A stretch of DNA of 64,000 bases from Acheta domesticus (taxonomy: Eukaryota > Arthropoda > Insecta > Orthoptera > Gryllidae): assembly GCA_031308135.1 (NCBI GenBank), contig JAHLJT010000631.1:144688734-144752733 (forward strand), read 5' to 3'. Below the pieces are notes generated by a model. That model worked only from the letters and a program-made list of their open reading frames with translations, was not told the origin of the DNA and ran no database searches. The translations under genes were made by a program, and so were the position numbers. Numbering within the stretch: position 1 is the first letter of the stretch; the number at the start of each line of letters is the position of its first letter. Of this stretch, positions 46,765 to 59,133 are shown piece by piece.

Positions 46765-47755
46765 CATATGGGTAGGTAAGTGACCTTTCGTTCAGTAAAT
46801 ATATATTTTCTATACCTCACAACACGCACAAAAATAATGATTGTCAAATAGGTTTTAAATAATTTCTAAGTCTAATTCGTAAACACAAACTCTACTAAAT
46901 AAAACATCTTTATCTTATCACTGTCACCATCTCGTAGTTCACCAACAATGTAGTTTTCAAATATCCCTTGCGGCATTGCTCCGCAAATTTCATTATGAAG
47001 TTTTTGAGTGCCTTGCGGCCACTACTTGTTTGCGGGCTTGCACCTTCGCTGTCGCCTTATTGTCCCGCCTTATTGCCGGGGAACTCCCGAAGGCTGCGAA
47101 CTTTAATAAAGCTTTGCGGAATGCTTGATAGAAATACATCATACATTGAGAATACAAATTGACAATTGTAAATTTATCACTCCTTATTGCAAGTTTTGCT
47201 TCTTGCGTTGAATTGCGATTCTGCATTGCAATATTTATTTCCAGTCTTCTCGAAATTTACTCACACGTTTCACTTTCTTTGGTGGAGAATTAGTTGAAGG
47301 CCCAGAACGGTAATATCATTGTCACTTTCACAGTCACCCATGGTAAGCTATAAACATAGGCTAACAACGATCACTCAATTTCTCGCACGACTCAAAAAGC
47401 AATCGAGTTAAGTTGCCACGTCTGTGAGTTGGGAGAAGCGCTCCCTCTCCCACAGGAGTGGTGACAGACAACTGACAGTAATTCGGTCAACCTAATCAGA
47501 GCCCCAGCGCAAAACCAAATTTTCCTAGTTTTGTAGCATCATCATGGATTACTAGGGCTTAATCAACATTTTTTAAGAATGACTAGCTGAAATTATCAAA
47601 ATAATGCGCACATATTTTTTAGGAATATAAAAATGTTAAAATTATTTCAAAAAATCAATTTTAAAAACTAAAATTAATTTTTTAAATGAAAAGTCTAAAA
47701 TATCGGGACAACTGCCGTCCCGACTACGTTACTGCCGGGACACGGGACCAATTTA
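46765..47755. other. No recognised gene
   Basis: AT-rich DNA. A 64-codon plus-strand ORF at 46968-47162 is not recognised. Confidence 0.3.
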
Positions 47756-47761
47756 AAACTA

Positions 47762-49899
47762 GTGGTGCTACAGAATGGCACAGACTTTCCCGTATTGGTT
47801 TTCTATTTCCTTGGGTCTTCGCTATCTATTCGGAATTGCATACTCTTTCGTCCCAGCCATCTATCACCGCCAAAAGTAAATTTTTTGACATTTTCTTAAT
47901 TTTTCTATTGGTAGAACGGAAATATTAATTTCAAAATATTAAAGAACACAAAAACCTAGTCATAAATGGCAATTTTATTTTAAAAATAATGTGGCGTTTA
48001 AGAGAAAATGGCGTTTTAGCGCTACTAAAAATGCGAAATTTGAAGCTCATTTTCACAGAAAATTTCTGAGTTTTCAAAATACTTTATTTGAAGTTATCTG
48101 AAGTACTTACACTCACAAATATAATAGTCTTTACAAATTGCTGGTAATGTGCATATTAAAGATGTGAGAGATCTTAAAAAAAATACATTTATTTAATTTT
48201 TGAAAAAACAAAAAAATAACTCAAAATAAACTTTACGTCATATTAAAGAGCGTAATTAGCACTATCCGTTGCAAAAGTTTCAAGAACAAATTTTGTAGCC
48301 ATATATGAGAAAATGGCATTTGAGTGTTTCTGAAAATGAGGAATTTTCAGCTACTTTTCACAGAAAACGGTTGTGTTTCCGAGAAACTTTACTTGACATT
48401 ATTTAACATGTACCCATAAATATAATAAGGATTCGCCGCTAATGTAAATATTAACGACGTGAGAGACAAAAAATCCATTTTTGCAATTTTTGAAAAAACA
48501 AAAAAATACCTCTCAAAATAAACTTTACGTCATATTAAAGAGTGCCATTAGCACTATCCGATCGAAAAGTTTGAAGAATTTTTTTTAGCTATTTATGAGA
48601 AAATGGCGTTTAAGCGTTTCTGAAAATGCGGAAATTTGAGGTAGTTTTCACAGAAAACAGTTGTGTTTTCGAGAAACGTTAATTGATATTATTTAAAGCA
48701 CATGTACTCAGTATTATAATAATGTGAACAATTCGCCGGTAGTGTTAGCGACGTGAGAGACAAGTAAAAAAAATACATTTTTGCAATTTTTGAAAAAACA
48801 AGAGAATACAGCCATAAGGCGTTTGTGTCATCTCATAGGGTACATTTAGCACTATCTCTACCAAAAGTTTAAAGAAAAATTTGGAGCCATTATTGAGAAA
48901 ATCTAGTTTTTGTAATTTTTTAAAATTGCACACATTGCACGCAATGTTGCACGAAAACTACTAAAATTTTCAAAACAATGTACATGACCTTAGACAAAGA
49001 ACTCACTTTGGAGAAAACATTTTATTTGAAGGAAAAATCTCCATCTTCAATTTTGTAGTTGGAGAAAGACGCCGAAACAAAATTCAAATTTTCACAATTT
49101 TCGAAAATTCAGTTATCCGTGAAAATCGGCTCTATGTTAATAAGTGTATTTTACTCTATTCATACAAGAAATTTAAAGAAAAAATTTGGAGCCGTTTTTG
49201 AGAAAATTTTGAAAATGGCCAGGGGGCTTCATGTAAAGTACCCCCAAATTTTGAAGAATCTTTTTCAAACACAACCGTTTTCTGTGAAAAGTAGCTCAAA
49301 ATTTCGCATTTTCAGAAACGCTCAAACGCCATTTTCTCATATATGGCTGCAAATTTTTTCTTGAAACTTTTGTAACGGATAGTGCTAATTACACTCTTTA
49401 GTATAGCGTAAAGTTTATTTTGAGTTATTTTTTTTGTTTTTTCAAAAATTACATAATTGTAATTTTTTTGAAAGATCTCTCACATCTTTAATATGCACAT
49501 TACCAGCAATTTGTAAAGATTATTATATTTGTGAGTGTACGTGATTCAAATAACATCAAATAAAGTATATTGAAAACTCAAAAATTGTCTGTGAAAATGA
49601 GCTTCAAATTTCACATTTTTAGTAGCGCTAAAACGCCATTTTCTCTTAAACGGCACATAATTTTTAAAAGAAAATTGTCATTTATGACTAGGTTTTTGTG
49701 TTCTTTAATATCCTAAAATTAATGTTTCCGTACTATCAATAGGAAACCGAAAAATTAAGAAAATGACAGAAAAATGTATTTTTGGCGGTGATAGATGACA
49801 ACTAGCAAGAAAGAGTTTGTAGCAATTCCGAATACCTAGCGAAGACCCAAGGAAATAGAAAACTAATACTGGATAGTCTGTGCCATTCTGTAGCACCAC
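47762..49899. mobile_element. F1-family element, intact ends, three internal units
   Basis: The left tip GTGGTGCTACAGAATGGCAC and the right tip (complement of GTGGTGCTACAGAATGGCAC) sit next to TA at both ends. The left half carries three tandem units in reverse orientation with joints near 48298, 48586 and 48884. After the core, the right half carries a partial unit and one whole unit in forward orientation. The element is thus a large foldback of 2.14 kb. No coding region is seen. Confidence 0.8.
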
Positions 49900-50149
49900 T
49901 AGTGTCGTTATCACGGCCCGGCAATGAATTATTTTCCGCCGAAAATTGGCCATTTCTTCGCGCAGCATTACATAGCTTTCCCGATACCTACGTACGTATA
50001 GGGGAAAGTAAAAATTGTGTCTGTCCCGACAAAATGAGGACGATTGGTAATCTGGTTACACCATACATTATGAATCAAAATGTTCAGAAAACTCTAAATA
50101 TTTAAATTAAAAGAATAGAAACCAAACTGTCTTAACGGGCCGTTGGACT

Positions 50150-50560
50150 CACCTGAGGCGCTTGCGCTTCTCCGCCAGGGCGAACATGCTGTTGAGGTTG
50201 TTGGAGGCGCTGCCTTCGCGCGACGGGGTGCGGCCGCCCGCCGCGGCGGCGGCGGCGGAGCCGTACTCCGGGAAGACGTCGGAGGCCTCCTCCGCGGCGT
50301 CGAGGCGCGCGCCCGCCTCCGCGTCTTCCTCGGCCACGCTGCCCTCCGCGTCGCCCACGATGAAGTTGACGGCATTGGCCGCCGCGGCCTCCGGTGCCGC
50401 CGTCGTCTCGCCGCCCTCCATGTCGCTGTTGCCGCTGCAGCTGGTGGCGGGTTCGGAGGTGGGGGCGGTGATGCTGCTGCTGGCGGCGGCGGTGGAGGCA
50501 GTCGCGGAGGATTCGGGGGCGGCACCTGCACAAGGAGCGCAGCGGTCGAGAAGGCGGCTC
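50150..50560. promoter_or_regulatory. CpG island 6, overlapping a candidate exon
   Basis: A dense CpG block about 400 bp long that coincides almost exactly with the candidate coding exon. The composition may reflect coding GC-bias, promoter function or both. Confidence 0.4.
50153..50525 (-). CDS. Candidate host coding exon, Ala/acidic-rich nuclear-type protein
   Basis: Minus strand. An acceptor-like CTGCGCTCCTTGTGCAG ends at 50526 and a strong donor CTCAG-GTGAGT begins at 50152. The 373-bp interval is open in one frame (entered in phase 1, left in phase 2). The protein is rich in Ala, Ser, Thr and Glu, with a poly-Ala run after SDVFPEYG and a basic end MFALAEKRKRLR that resembles a nuclear localisation signal. 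The same frame is open further upstream to about 50615 and has a GTG but no in-frame ATG, so a first-exon reading is less likely. The family is not recognised; a transcription or chromatin factor is a guess. GC-rich open frames can arise by chance, which limits confidence. Confidence 0.5.
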
Positions 50561-50599
50561 ACCGAGCACGCAGCGCTCACCGCGCGAACGACATGCCAC

Positions 50600-52035
50600 T
50601 CAACGCTTACACACTACGAAACACATGCAGCTTTTTACACAGTGCAATTCAAGCATTCAGGACCATGCTACGGCCGGACCCACAGGAATGGTCAGGGGAG
50701 GTCAACCCCCCTTTCCGAAATTCTTTGGTCAATTCTTAAAAAAATTAAATAGAGTTTATTTATTTTCTTAATTTAATACGATGTAATTGCATATCGAATG
50801 GGCAATAGGTAATAGTGGCGAAGAGCAAATAATGAAATGTCATTGCCCATAATTTACATTAACAGTTTTTTCCAATAGTTTGTTCCAATCTTCCCTTCCC
50901 CTCACCGTACGTAAAAATCTCGTTTCAGTCTTGGATCGTGATAATTTCTTGTAGAGCTACGCTAATACTGGCGGTATCCAATCAGCCCATCGCGTTTCAT
51001 CACTTCATCGCCGAGAAGTATTCCAGATATATTACAGTAGTTATTTCCACTTCTTCACACTTTCGGATAAGAGATATACGAATATGTAAATTTTGCGGCT
51101 AATGTAAGAATTGCATTATTACCATTTCATGTTATGCAGTTTGCATTCATTACTTTTCTATCGCCGAAGATGACTTTCCGACACCTTGTAGTTACTTTAG
51201 GTCGATTACGTCTGTTATCGATATTACACATACGATATTGTATGACAAAACCATTTCCGTTTCTTGAATCAAAAATATACAATCAGGTGCTGCATTGTAT
51301 GAGCGTTCGAACAAGTTCAAGAAAAAGATATAACATAACACAAATGTAGATTCCATTATGATTGATAAATATCTTATTACAATTGGAATGACGTTAGTAT
51401 TTTCAAGGATACAAGCATTTGTACAATAAGCAGAAAATACTGCAGCTGTTAGATGAGGTAAGTCGTTTATCTTATGCGGCAAATTTCCACTTCCACGTTC
51501 AACACAATGAGAAATTGGCTGGATCATGAATCTTTTTTCAATAATGAGTTTCACAAAACAATTCAAAATTAGAAGTGATCCAAATTTGTGGACTTGGTGA
51601 TTCAATTTGTCACGAGACATTAACATTCAAATAAATATGCAATTGTGCCTTACGAAACGATGATGTAATGACGGATATTAATACACGAATGTGACGTAAC
51701 AATACGAGCGAGTTTCGTAAACTTCACACAAGAGTGATAACGTAGATAACTACGAGTATTAGCCTGCAAGGCGGAGCCCACTCAAACATCTAATGAAAAA
51801 CGAAAACTGTTCCCATTACTTCATAATGTGCTTATTGATAATTTCTCAATTCACAATAACCACTTTTCACGTAAGTTTTGCATCTTGAATTTCCCGCTAA
51901 ATTGCGAATTTTCCCGTCATAGGAGGAAGGCTGTGGTGTTCAGAGCTTTAAACGCATGCGCAGTTCGTGTGCTAGCAAAACCCAGATGGCTACAGCGAGC
52001 CGAAGGATAGCCTAGCGCTGGCCTATCGGGAATCC
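50600..52035. other. No recognised gene; one short repeat
   Basis: AT-rich. 51653-51700 matches the split inverted repeat at 3936-4465. A 144-codon minus-strand ORF at 51192-51626 has no recognised features. Confidence 0.3.
51952..51963. promoter_or_regulatory. NRF1/Ewg-type word
   Basis: ACGCATGCGCAG, one base from the full palindrome. Context is moderately GC-rich. Confidence 0.25.
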
Positions 52036-52038
52036 TCC

Positions 52039-52425
52039 ATATAATACAAAATGACTTGTGTTCTGATCTTAAGGTCAGTCAAATTTTCCCTCCAATAACT
52101 ACCACTGCGCTAGTCAAACAGAATCAAAGTGAAATTAAGATCCAATTTATTTTAAATAATATTCAACGTAAAAATACTAATAATGAAAGAAATTAAAATT
52201 AACAAGCATAACATAATATTAAATGCAATTCTAAGGTACACAATCGAACGAAACATTTACTAGAACGATTGTCACTGATTAATTGTCAATACGTGTTTTG
52301 TAAATTTCTCTGTGATTGGTCAAGAATCTGAATCATAATGAAATCTGTATAATAATGGGTAACATTATGCAACGGATTGAACCATCAAATGACAAAATTA
52401 TGCAATGGAAGTAGAAAAAAGGAAT
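52039..52425 (+). repeat. Dispersed repeat R, empty-site copy
   Basis: Matches 4865-5600 but reads TTTTAAATAATATTCAACGT straight through the place where the 4988-5379 LINE fragment sits in the other copy. It therefore shows the pre-insertion state. It also has about 50 extra bases near 52240-52290. Confidence 0.7.
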
Positions 52426-52429
52426 TTAC

Positions 52430-54170
52430 AGACGTGACCATGCTTACTTCTTATAAAATATGCAGTAATAAGGAAAAGGGCGGAAGAAGTCACAATCCAC
52501 ACGAGGTTGCAGGACTCCCACATCCACAATATCACAGGAATTAACATGTCTGATAGTGTTCACCATTAAGTAACATGAAACATGCCATTGCGTTGCTGAC
52601 CTCTACCAAGAAAAAACACAACTCAGTTTCAGGTGAGATCAGCAGAGTTCGGTATATGAAGTGTCCTCGAGAAATGTCACTATTTGTTTCGACATTTCGT
52701 TGAAATTCAATAATCAACGGGATGTAGAGCGCTGAAACCTACAAAGAGAAGAGATGCCTGAGGAAAACCCATTCACCAGAGATTTATATGCACCACTTGC
52801 AATCCGAAAATCTGCTCACCCGAAACGAAGCTGTCATATAAGAAACGCGCCATGTTGCGCATGCTCCGAGAAACCAAATCTCCCATACCCGACGTCAATC
52901 TGCAACAAAGCAACAATTACACAGGCGTCGATACCTCACGACGTTCCTTACGCCTTCAACTCAACAGACTAACGAGTACAACACACGGCAATGACCTCCA
53001 GGGCGACTGTCAGGTGACTTCCCCGAATGAATAATCGACGAGTCACCTAAGTTCCTTCCTTTCCACAATGAATTCGTCCGACGGATAAACAGAACCGTGT
53101 CGACAAGAAGAGAGAAAATTTTCACGGAACGCTACGGTCGCCATTACTTGTGACATAAACATCCAGAATCATAGGAATGTTTTTCATTATGCATTTCACT
53201 GTGAAATCTTGTAATTGTAATCATTATCAAGGAATAAATAGTAAAATGGTATACTAATAATCTTCATCAAGTTAATATCCAATGGAAAACTTCCACGAAA
53301 TATTTAGTAAATGTAAAAATTAAAAACCAAACTATTTCGTTCCTCGTCCCTTCGTTATCATAATTGTTGGAAAATCGCATGTCGACACTTTATATTTGCT
53401 TGAAATGCAATACGTACTACTCTCTCCTCCGGCTCCTTCATGTTCTCAGCAAAGAATGAAGACAAAGCAATTGATTAATATTAAGAGGTAAGTGGATAAC
53501 CATCTAAGTTGTATTGACATGTTAAAAATAATTTAACATGTGCCAACTGTTTGGTTCTTCAATTCTGAACGGAAAAGATGCAGTTTTTCATTACAAATAA
53601 AATGAAAGTAATATGTAGAATAATGTATTATTTCGAAAAATATCAATTTTATGATGTTTTAACGCAATTAAACTTATTTGCAGCTTAGTGAAATAAGAAT
53701 TGGCGAAATGAACTTCCAAAGACTCGACGCGATCCTTAATAGTTGACGTAATGAGGAAGCCCGACCTAAAATAATATATTCTAGGGTAAATGACCTTCCA
53801 TATGTTTCTCGTTATTGACACGAGGCAGCAAGCACATGTTGATATCGTGATATATTTCTTAGAAAGTACAAAAGGCGATTGTTCTGCCGAGTAATGTCGT
53901 AGCAAACGCAACATTTATAAAATGCATGGTTCACAGGTTTTGTGAGCTACTCTCTGGTGATGATTTATATCTGGTTGAAATCTGTTTAGGTTTATAAAAG
54001 AAAGGTCATTAAATACACTCTTGTGGAATATGTGCAGTAAAACGAGCATGTGCTTGAGCCATGCGGATGTACGAGTGTATATGGTTATGATGACAATGGA
54101 TATAACGGCTTATGATAAAATAACAAATCATGTCATTTTACCCAGAATCAATTATCTCTGATGTTGTTGC
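52430..54170. other. No recognised gene
   Basis: Mixed AT-rich DNA with small unrecognised ORFs (52754-53034 plus; 53591-53914 minus). Confidence 0.3.
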
Positions 54171-54172
54171 TT

Positions 54173-54959
54173 GTAAACATCAGTGGCGTAGCGTGATTCA
54201 CACGTTTGGGGATGCTCAACAATAACACACAAAATGTCACTATCAACTACTTCGTCTAACAGGCGAACGCAACACAAGGCAGATACACTGGGACTACTTC
54301 CACGATCTCGATTGCTTACGACGGTGTAGGCGCTTCCCACAAAATCCTCACAGCAGTCAAGGCTGCCGATGTCTTGAAAGCAAATTATACAATGGCTCAG
54401 CTTTAATTCTTATACGCGAATGGCAATAAGACCATTTGTTAATTTATACATTGCAGACTTAAATAATATGTAATCTATTTAAGAGATAATACAATTTCTT
54501 GGATATTAATTAAGAAATAGTAGTCAGGCACTATTTCTACAGTTTGTACCCAAGCGGGGACTCCCGAGTGAGAGAGAGAAAGATAATTTACTGAACGCCT
54601 GAAGTGTGCTGCGCTCTCGTGCACAAACGAGCTTCTTTCCGCAGTAGACGCTAGCGTAAAGCAGTCGGGTTTCTCTGGGCCAGGGGTGAAGAGGGGAGAG
54701 GGGGACCTCGCCATCTGCGCATGCGTCATTGCTCGTCGCAATCTGGCGGCCGACGCTGAAGTATTTTAGCTTCCCACCAATCAGAGGCCAGCTTCAACAG
54801 CCCGCCGAATTCAATCATAGGAAATCAATTTTAAATTAATACAAAAAGTGTTTCGCTCAACAGACCACTTGTAAGATTATCAATACAGTATTTAAAGTTC
54901 TTATATACGGGGATGCTCAGCATCTCAGCGTCCCCTGACGCTACGCCACTGGTAAACAT
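54173..54959. mobile_element. Non-autonomous hAT element with exact 8-bp duplication
   Basis: GTAAACAT at 54173-54180 is repeated at 54952-54959. The element, 54181-54951, starts CAGTGGCGTAGCGTGATTC and ends with the complement of CAGTGGCGTAGCGTCAGGG. Subterminal GGGATGCTC words are also inverted. No transposase. The interior 54540-54800 is GC-richer and includes an NRF1-type TGCGCATGCGT at 54716 and a CACCAATCAG CCAAT-like word near 54775. The ends are the same type as the hAT at 33919-36680. Confidence 0.9.
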
Positions 54960-54964
54960 CCGGA

Positions 54965-55580
54965 TATTACAAAATTCTCTTTATTACAGCCAAATTGGTA
55001 GGAATGTATACAAGAAAAGTTACACGCACTCGTGGAGAGAAGGAAATATGATCAGCACGATTAATGTCTAAAAGTAAAGAGATGGGTTGGCAACAAGCAG
55101 GAAAAACGTTTAGTAAGTCTCCAGCTAATTTAGGAGAAAAGCTCAAGAAAAAATAAGTCACTGGATGGAAAAGAGCTTACGTCAGTCTCAAATGACTTTT
55201 CAAAAAGAAATGGAATCTGAACGTTTCAGACATCTCTCAAAGCCCTGGAAAGTTGCCTTTTCGGATTAACCTTCACTGGCTGGGTTTCCAGTTGGTCGAA
55301 AGAAAACGATTTAAACATCGACTTAGCAAGTTGACAATTTTACCACTAGTAGCTAGGGTTGAAAATCCGCCACGCTATTTGTTGTGAATATTTCGAAAAT
55401 TGCCCATTAATCAACAAGCTACTGAACGGCGAGAAACATATCCTAGAATCTGCGAAGTACGAATGGTAAGCCTTATTTTAAATACTATTTTAAGTCATAA
55501 ATAATTAAATATTAGCCTACTTGATACCAATGGGTTTTTATTTACTTTTTCCCGAATAAATACTACGCAATATCAATAAC
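54965..55580. other. No recognised gene
   Basis: AT-rich DNA without recognised repeat ends or coding motifs. Confidence 0.3.
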
Positions 55581-55587
55581 AAAGTAC

Positions 55588-55698
55588 CTGTTTGTTCACC
55601 GCCAGGTAAAAACGAAACCGGTTAAACCCTAGCGAAGCCTTAGATAATTCGCCTTTCACTGGCTGACAAAATGGTAATTCTTCGTCAGTGATTGACAT
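55588..55698 (-). CDS. Candidate first coding exon beside CpG island 7 (weak)
   Basis: On the minus strand an ATG at 55698 opens a 37-codon frame, MSITDEELPFCQPVKGEL and onward, ending exactly at AAACAG-GTACTT, a donor-like site. It lies just downstream of CpG island 7, where a first exon would be expected. The family is not recognised, and a 37-codon open frame with a moderate donor can arise by chance. Confidence 0.2.
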
Positions 55699-55769
55699 AT
55701 CACGAGTGAAACTGATGAAGAAGCGCCTTGGACGGTGGGGACTACACGAGAAGCAAAATTCCACTCTGG

Positions 55770-56110
55770 TACCGGGGCCGCCAGCAGGTTTTCTTCGCCT
55801 TCGGCTGCCTCGCAGTTGTTCCGGAGAGGACCGCAATCTGCGCAGCACGCCGTTTCGCCTAAACTCCAGAGCTCCGTTATCGCGTCTCGCGCCGCTGACG
55901 ACGGCCCGCGCCCCCTCGCCCCACCACGCCACGCCGCCTGCGCACGCGGGTCGGCCGTCCCCTGCCTTACACTCTCGCGCTCACATGCAGGCCACCCCCC
56001 CACCTCCTGCCGCACCCCGCTCTGCCAACCTGCCATGTCCACCAAGTTCTGCTCGCCGCTTCCACCTCGCCTGCACGCCGCCTGAAGTCCTGCCTGGAAG
56101 CCCACCGTCA
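55770..56110. promoter_or_regulatory. CpG island 7
   Basis: A GC-rich block. A 194-codon minus-strand ORF (55656-56240) spans it and begins in AT-rich DNA, but shows no family-like residues. Best treated as a possible promoter island driving leftward transcription. Confidence 0.4.
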
Positions 56111-56114
56111 CGTC

Positions 56115-56980
56115 CTTCAGACAGCCTGCTATGCTCCAGAAAACAACAGGTCCTACCCGGATGACATCAAGATAGGGGTGACAAAATTTATTCAACACAT
56201 TGACAAAAATGTGGGCCAGTAATAAATTACCAAATGCCATTTAAATAATTGTTTATCGTTTAGTCAATTGACAATTTAATTGTATCAAAATTACCGTCCA
56301 AAATAATTCCACAAAATAAAATAATGTCAATTTTTATTTAAAATAATGAATACAATTAAACGTGGTCAAAGAAAGCATTGGAACGGTTCACAATTACATT
56401 TTTTTAAAGTTGCTTTACATCTAAAATGAATTAGTGAATTTATCATGAAATAACTGTTCATCCCCATTCTTAGTAGTATGAAATGAACACGTAATCAAGG
56501 TCGCGAAATACAGTGGCATCGTGAATTGAAGATGAGAGATTCAGTCCAGCAATGTTTAAACCCGCCCACACTTACTTTCCCACAAATGCGCTTCGGCTGG
56601 ATGAGATCATGAGAATTCGGAGGATTTTGAACGGTACAGCGTACATCAATTCACTGCAATCTCGATCTTCTACGCTTGCACACATGCACTAAAGTCAGGC
56701 GAATCACGAATTACGCCTGCGCGTAAGATCGATGGTGCTGCTGATTTCTGTAACACTTCGCCGTGCAAAAAGTCCCTAACGACCTTTACAAATAGGACAA
56801 TTATCAAATTGGTCGAAGAAAGTTTAAATTTTAATACTTCAGTATATAACATTTAAATACTCATTCTTCCAATTGCTATTTACTTCCAACTGAATGTTAG
56901 GTTTGTTTAGTTCTTAACATGCCTTAAGATTCATTTGTATTGAAAAGTGATTAAAGGGTCTTCAGACACTTTTACAACAA
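56115..56980. other. No recognised gene
   Basis: AT-rich DNA; no structure identified. Confidence 0.3.
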
Positions 56981-57111
56981 AATATTATTATATTATATTA
57001 TTATTATTCCACTATATCACGACTAAAGATATTATGAGTCGACTCAGAATAAAATCTACTCCAAGTTGCAACCAGCTACCTAAGGAGTAGATCTAGGGAC
57101 TGTCGGTGCTT

Positions 57112-57632
57112 CTACAATACTTTGCGAAAAATGTGCGCTGTTCCAAATAAAGCAATTTCTTGCGTTTCCCAGTATTTTGAATTAAATGGGAATTTAGTTA
57201 AGTTCTTACACAACTTTTGTGGAACATATTCCAGAGCTCCAATGACTATCGGTACGACCTGTGCTTTTACGCTCCACATCTGGCTGATCACGATTTCCAA
57301 CCTCTTGTATTTAAGACGTTTCTCTGCCTCCTTGATAACGACGTTTTGATCGCAAGGTACAGCAACATCGACAAGTAAACACGATTTTTCCACCAAATCC
57401 CGGATAACAATAACGGGTTTGTTTGCTGCTTACAATGCGATCAGTTTGGATGTGTTGGTCATACAATATAATACACTCCAACAGACGTCACCGGCTTTGA
57501 TGAGTGTTCGTACCACTTGTGGTATGTGTTTGGAATATTGAGGGCGGTGCAGACCTGCCAGTAGAGGTAGCTACACATCCTGTCGTGTGTTTTCAAGTAT
57601 TAGGTCTTAGGATTGGACAAGCAGAGACAATA
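57112..57632 (-). pseudogene. R4/Dong-like LINE copy 3: endonuclease end
   Basis: Minus-strand remnants include KSCLLVDVAVPCDQNVV, a basic KEAEKRLKYKRLE segment, VVPIVIGALEYV and TAHIFRKVL. They match copy 2 in order. The upstream part (57400-57600) is frameshifted. This is the restriction-like endonuclease region; the CCHC part lies beyond the insertion, at about 63050. Confidence 0.7.
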
Positions 57633-58204
57633 TGATATGAGTTGGGCAGTATCGAAAATACATATATTTAAAATACATATTTTCGATTCTTTTGTAATTT
57701 GTATTTTGTCTCGAAAATCCACATCTGATCATGCATTTTGTATTTGTATCGAAAATACGTTCAAATAGTATTTTGTATTTTCAAAATACACAAATACTTT
57801 TGATAGATCCGCCGTTGAAAATTTGAATTTCATTATACAGTCAAATCTGGATGACACAAAGGACGAGAAAACGATTTTTTTTTTCATATTTAGAAGCAAG
57901 TAACCTAAAAAAAAAAAAGTTGTTGGAGGCATTAGTTAACGGATTTTGGAGACCACCACACGTTACATTGTATTGTCACATTATGCATCACTGTCTAGAA
58001 GGAAATTGAGAGCACAGGGTAAAAGCTTGTGCTTGCGCCGTTTAAATAGCCAACAATATAATTAGACCAAGGATTTTTAGGTTTTAAAATATGCGTTTTA
58101 GGTGCCTAAAATAGGTTCTTTCAGCACTTCAGTTAGGCTTTTTAAATGGTAGAATAGGCACAAATTAAACATAACATTTAAAAGAAACACGTTTTTATAA
58201 TTTA

Positions 58205-58205
<1 letters not shown>

Positions 58206-58247
<42 letters not shown>
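58206..58247. repeat. (AT)n microsatellite
   Basis: About 20 AT units. Confidence 0.95.
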
Positions 58248-58248
<1 letters not shown>

Positions 58249-58649
58249 CAACGATATAAACATAAATCAATATTATGTATTCCAGTATATCAGTATTCCA
58301 AATACCAATTTATGAACAAATTTTAATTGTCTGTTCTCTAGTTAGAATTATAGGTACCGTATTTTGCCTCACAATAAATTACTAATACTTTTCCAAGTTT
58401 TCAAGAGAAAATGAATGTCTCTTATCGGTCAAGATCACTTTTCTTTCGCGGAAATTCAATAGCTTTGTCTTAGCAGCGGAGACAGACTTTTCCAGGAAGT
58501 CAGGAAGTAGTGGCATGGAGACTTTTATCGCAAGATCCTTGATCTGTATATTCATTTCTCACTATCTTACAGATTAACGCAACTTAAAATTAATATCATC
58601 CTTATGTGATCTGCTGACACAGAAGAAGAAAGTTAAAAGAATCCACAGA

Positions 58650-58850
58650 CAAAAGAAATTAGGCAAATTATGTGCACAGAATAATTTACGGATTAACAAT
58701 ACTTTTTTGGACCATTACTTTAAATATAAATATACATTTGTAAATGCACAAGAGCAACAATCTATGATAGCTTACGTTATAACTAATCAACAGTTTACAT
58801 CATCAGAAATTTTAGATGTAAGAACATTAAAATCTGCTAACACTTCCTAG
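58650..58850 (+). pseudogene. RTE-like LINE endonuclease remnant
   Basis: A frame carries NNLRINNTFLDHYFKYKYTF and SEILDVRTLKSAN just before a stop. These are typical of the C-terminal half of the apurinic-type endonuclease in RTE-like LINEs. The D-H catalytic tail that should follow the SAN block (SDH-like) is broken by a stop. Confidence 0.55.
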
Positions 58851-59133
58851 TGACCATCCACTGCTATTATGTAAAATAAGGATGAACCTACCAATTAAAC
58901 AAGAAAAAAATTGAATGGAAGGAAAGACTTAACATAGAATCTCTGGAAAATGAAAGTACGAAACAATTGTACATCTCTAGACCTAATAATTTAACTGAAA
59001 ATACACCTATAAAAGAGGAAGATAAAGTGGAAGATGCATGGAAAAAATTAAAAGACAATATTATAATGGCTGCTGAAGAATCGTTAGGTAAAAGAAAAGT
59101 TAAATGCGTCCCATCACGTTAATATAAAACACC

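Noticed and set aside
55656..56240. 194-codon open frame on the minus strand
   Set aside because: Spans a CpG island with low-complexity Gly/Ala/Arg content; no domain recognised. Only the small exon candidate at its left edge is kept, in another frame.
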